This document shows, piece after piece, positions 62,285 to 64,000 of a stretch of DNA of 64,000 bases (positions are counted from its first letter, which is position 1; each line of letters begins with the position of its first letter). The stretch is from Pedobacter psychrodurus (GTDB lineage Bacteria > Bacteroidota > Bacteroidia > Sphingobacteriales > Sphingobacteriaceae): the NCBI RefSeq assembly GCF_004331735.1, contig NZ_SJSO01000006.1:124001-188000 (forward strand), in the 5' to 3' direction. The notes under the pieces were generated by a model, which ran no database searches, was not told where the DNA came from, and was given only the letters and a program-made list of their open reading frames with translations. The position numbers were made by a program, and so were the translations under genes.

Positions 62285-63055
62285 TTATTTATTAGATATT
62301 TTGATGTAATTTTCAATAGCCATGGTCATAGATGGAACGCCTGGGGTTGGCGCATCAATATCCACTATCAGGCCCATATCGGTACATGCCTTACTTGTGT
62401 TAGTTCCAAAAGCAGCAATTCGGGTATTATTTTGTTTAAAATCGGGGAAGTTTTTAAACAACGACTGAATACTTGACGGACTAAAAAACGCGATTACATC
62501 GTAGAATACTTCAGCTAAATCAGATAGATCGCTTACTACTGTTTTAAACAAAACGGCAGGGGTAAAATCATACCCACTTTTTTCCAAAAACTTCATTGTG
62601 TCTTCAGTAGCCATATCAGAGCAAGGATATAAAAATTTCTCGTTTGCATGTTTTTTTAGCACCTCTGCTAAATCTGCTGCAGTTTGTTTACCAAAAAAGA
62701 TTTTACGTTTCCGATACTGAATGTACTTCTGCAGATACAAAGCAATGGTCTCAGAAAGACAGAAATATTTCAGTTCTGCTGGCACTTCATAACGCATTTC
62801 TTCGCAGATTCTAAAAAAATGATCTGCTGCATTACGGCTTGTAAAAATTACTGCTGTAAAATCGGCCAGGTTAATCTTATCCTTTCTAAAGTCTCTTGCG
62901 GGTACACCTTCAACGTGAATAAAAGACCTAAAATCAACTTTTAAGTTAAGTTTTTTAGCCAAATCGTAATAAGGAGATTTTTCTGTTTCAGGTTTTGGTA
63001 AAGTAACCAAAATACTTTTTACTTTGCGGATTCTAGAGTCGTTCTTTTCTTGCAT
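62285..63055 (-). CDS. hemD: Uroporphyrinogen-III synthase
   Basis: The protein has 256 residues with the bilobed HemD pattern: KSILVTLPKPETEKSPYYDLAKKL, FTAVIFTSRNAADHFFRIC, KYFCLSETIALYLQ, EKFLYPCSDMATEDTMKFL and YDVIAFFSPSSIQSLFKNFP, then RIAAFGTNTSKACTDMGL. It cyclises hydroxymethylbilane with inversion of ring D in heme synthesis. No signal peptide; cytoplasmic. It starts at an ATG and lies 15 bp after the DUF4271 gene; gldK follows 225 bp later. Heme supply also matters for the ACIII hemes in this window. Confidence 0.92.
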   Translation of the reverse strand: MQEKNDSRIRKVKSILVTLPKPETEKSPYYDLAKKLNLKVDFRSFIHVEGVPARDFRKDKINLADFTAVIFTSRNAADHFFRICEEMRYEVPAELKYFCLSETIALYLQKYIQYRKRKIFFGKQTAADLAEVLKKHANEKFLYPCSDMATEDTMKFLEKSGYDFTPAVLFKTVVSDLSDLAEVFYDVIAFFSPSSIQSLFKNFPDFKQNNTRIAAFGTNTSKACTDMGLIVDIDAPTPGVPSMTMAIENYIKISNK

Positions 63056-63070
63056 TTTCCTTTTTTCCTG

Positions 63071-64000
63071 CTACAGCCCTATCGTTTTAATTAGTATTAA
63101 TATAGGACATATTTCGAGGGCGCAAAAGTACAAAAATAAATGCATTCTAGAAAACTTATTATTAGAAAGTATCGTTATACCTGCCCTTAAGAGTTGAAAA
63201 GCAAAAATGATGCCTAACAACAAGAATGCCAATACGATATAAACCGCACCATATTTAAGTGGCGATAGGGCAAAAGCAACAACTAAAGGAATAAACAGTA
63301 GCGATGCATTGAAGTAGCTGAGGTACAAAATTGAGATGTATTCGCCCACCGGCTTCTGCACATTAAACAGGTAACCCAAAAAGCGTAAAAGAACCAGTTT
63401 GAGAGCATAAAAAACAATTATAGTTATGGATATACTAAAGAAGAACTTAAATCCATCTTTAGCCTGATACATATCATTCCACTGGGCTACCAGAAAAAAG
63501 AACATCCCAAAAACGAAACCAAACTGCACAAAAAGCAACAGAAATGGCCACGAACTAAACAGGTTATCTTCTTTATTAATATTGTTTAAAATCCTGTTGC
63601 TGAAAAATGATTGTACAATGGCCGATAATTGTTTAGAAAAAGCATTTTTCAAAATCGCAAAGATGATGAGCATACCAAAAATAAATCCAAGCAAACCAAC
63701 ATTGCCTTTTGGAATTTTTGTACCAAGTTGATAAGGGTTTGCCTTTTTCTTTAAGTGCTGGTATTTTTTTTGCCAGGCCAGTAAATCGAGTTTAGGAAAA
63801 AGGTATTCCTTTTCAATGGAATCGAGCAACGCCCCCTTATTAATTAAACTATCTGGAAGCACCCAGGTGTGATGAACAAGCGAATCGGTTACAAATTTCT
63901 GCCTGGCAAGCGTTGCCGAATCTGGCCGATATCTTCGATACTGATATTGACTTACAGCCACACTATCTGTTTGAACAGGAATTTCTTGTGCAGCTACAAA
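63071..64000 (-). CDS. DUF4271 membrane protein (5' end outside window)
   Basis: The frame stays open to the right edge: 310 codons are visible and the start lies beyond 64000. The first visible residues FVAAQEIPVQTDS look like the end of a signal peptide. A soluble segment of about 100 residues (LPDSLINKGALLDSIEKEYLF) is followed by about seven helices, as in DUF4271 proteins; GLLGFIFGMLIIFAILKNAF is the first helix. An apparent start inside the frame at 63961 is a GTG and only an artefact of truncation. Function unknown; the DUF4271-hemD-gldK neighbourhood suggests an envelope or gliding role (inference). Confidence 0.85.
   Translation of the reverse strand, partial: FVAAQEIPVQTDSVAVSQYQYRRYRPDSATLARQKFVTDSLVHHTWVLPDSLINKGALLDSIEKEYLFPKLDLLAWQKKYQHLKKKANPYQLGTKIPKGNVGLLGFIFGMLIIFAILKNAFSKQLSAIVQSFFSNRILNNINKEDNLFSSWPFLLLFVQFGFVFGMFFFLVAQWNDMYQAKDGFKFFFSISITIIVFYALKLVLLRFLGYLFNVQKPVGEYISILYLSYFNASLLFIPLVVAFALSPLKYGAVYIVLAFLLLGIIFAFQLLRAGITILSNNKFSRMHLFLYFCALEICPILILIKTIGL

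Noticed and set aside
63071..63961. DUF4271 gene as complete with start at 63961
   Set aside because: That codon is a GTG and the frame continues with a signal-peptide-like end to the window edge, so the gene is truncated.

Overview
The window reads as a chromosomal segment of a Bacteroidota bacterium, most likely Sphingobacteriaceae and close to Pedobacter (inference). The support is alternative complex III genes, type IX secretion genes (sprE/porW and gldKLMN), a split F-ATPase operon, many SPII lipoproteins, promoters with TAnnTTTG boxes, low GC, and AAAAA-rich leaders in place of clear Shine-Dalgarno sites. No rRNA, tRNA, phage, transposase gene or CRISPR array was seen. Many longest ORFs begin at an upstream TTG or GTG; where an internal ATG fits better the start was moved.

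Layout, left to right. 1-5273 (minus): actC (cut by the left edge), actB and actA of alternative complex III. 5.5-6.5 kb: a deoxyhypusine-synthase-like enzyme, then a repeat-rich gap and a barrel-only Omp85-like protein (plus). 8.5-15 kb (minus): a tightly coupled operon of a BlaI repressor, an M56 membrane protease fused to a cell-wall amidase, an M56 protease fused to an OstA/LptA-like domain, and a TonB-receptor-like outer-membrane barrel. This is the most unusual locus in the window. 15.5-22.6 kb: DUF1345, O-methyltransferase, SirB1/transglutaminase-like protein, GH18 chitinase, CAP lipoprotein, GH16 lipoprotein, a YD-repeat-like lipoprotein and an esterase. 22.6-23.7 kb: prfB with a canonical programmed +1 frameshift. 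23.7-26.6 kb: M20 peptidase, a lipoprotein, a ~305 bp element bounded by 17 bp terminal inverted repeats, and a DUF937-like protein. 26.8-32.1 kb (plus): pgi and a paired active/inactive M16 protease. 32.3-34.9 kb (plus): a periplasmic redox cluster (small peptide, cytochrome c lipoprotein, YceI, DUF5777-like barrel, Rieske lipoprotein). 35-38 kb (minus): OppC-type permease, GT2 glycosyltransferase and flippase-like protein, divergent from ruvC. 38.9-43.8 kb: lipoproteins, a DUF4349 protein, another repeat element, an e(P4)-type phosphatase, a PKD lipoprotein and a DUF4143 ATPase preceded by three 32-bp-spaced repeats. 43.9-50.1 kb (minus): ATP synthase genes atpZ-like, an AtpI-position gene, atpB, E, F, H, A and G, without atpD or atpC. 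50.2-57.3 kb (plus): sprE/porW, penicillin-binding protein 1A and uvrC. 57.4-64 kb (minus): a DUF4271 protein (cut by the right edge), hemD, gldK, gldL, gldM and gldN.

Functionally the segment joins respiration and energy conservation (ACIII, F1Fo, the redox cluster) with envelope biogenesis and secretion (T9SS core, PBP1A, the M56/BlaI envelope regulon, M16 proteases) and polysaccharide hydrolysis (GH18, GH16, esterase). Intergenic gaps carry several families of dispersed palindromic repeats, two of which have the terminal inverted repeats expected of MITE-like elements.
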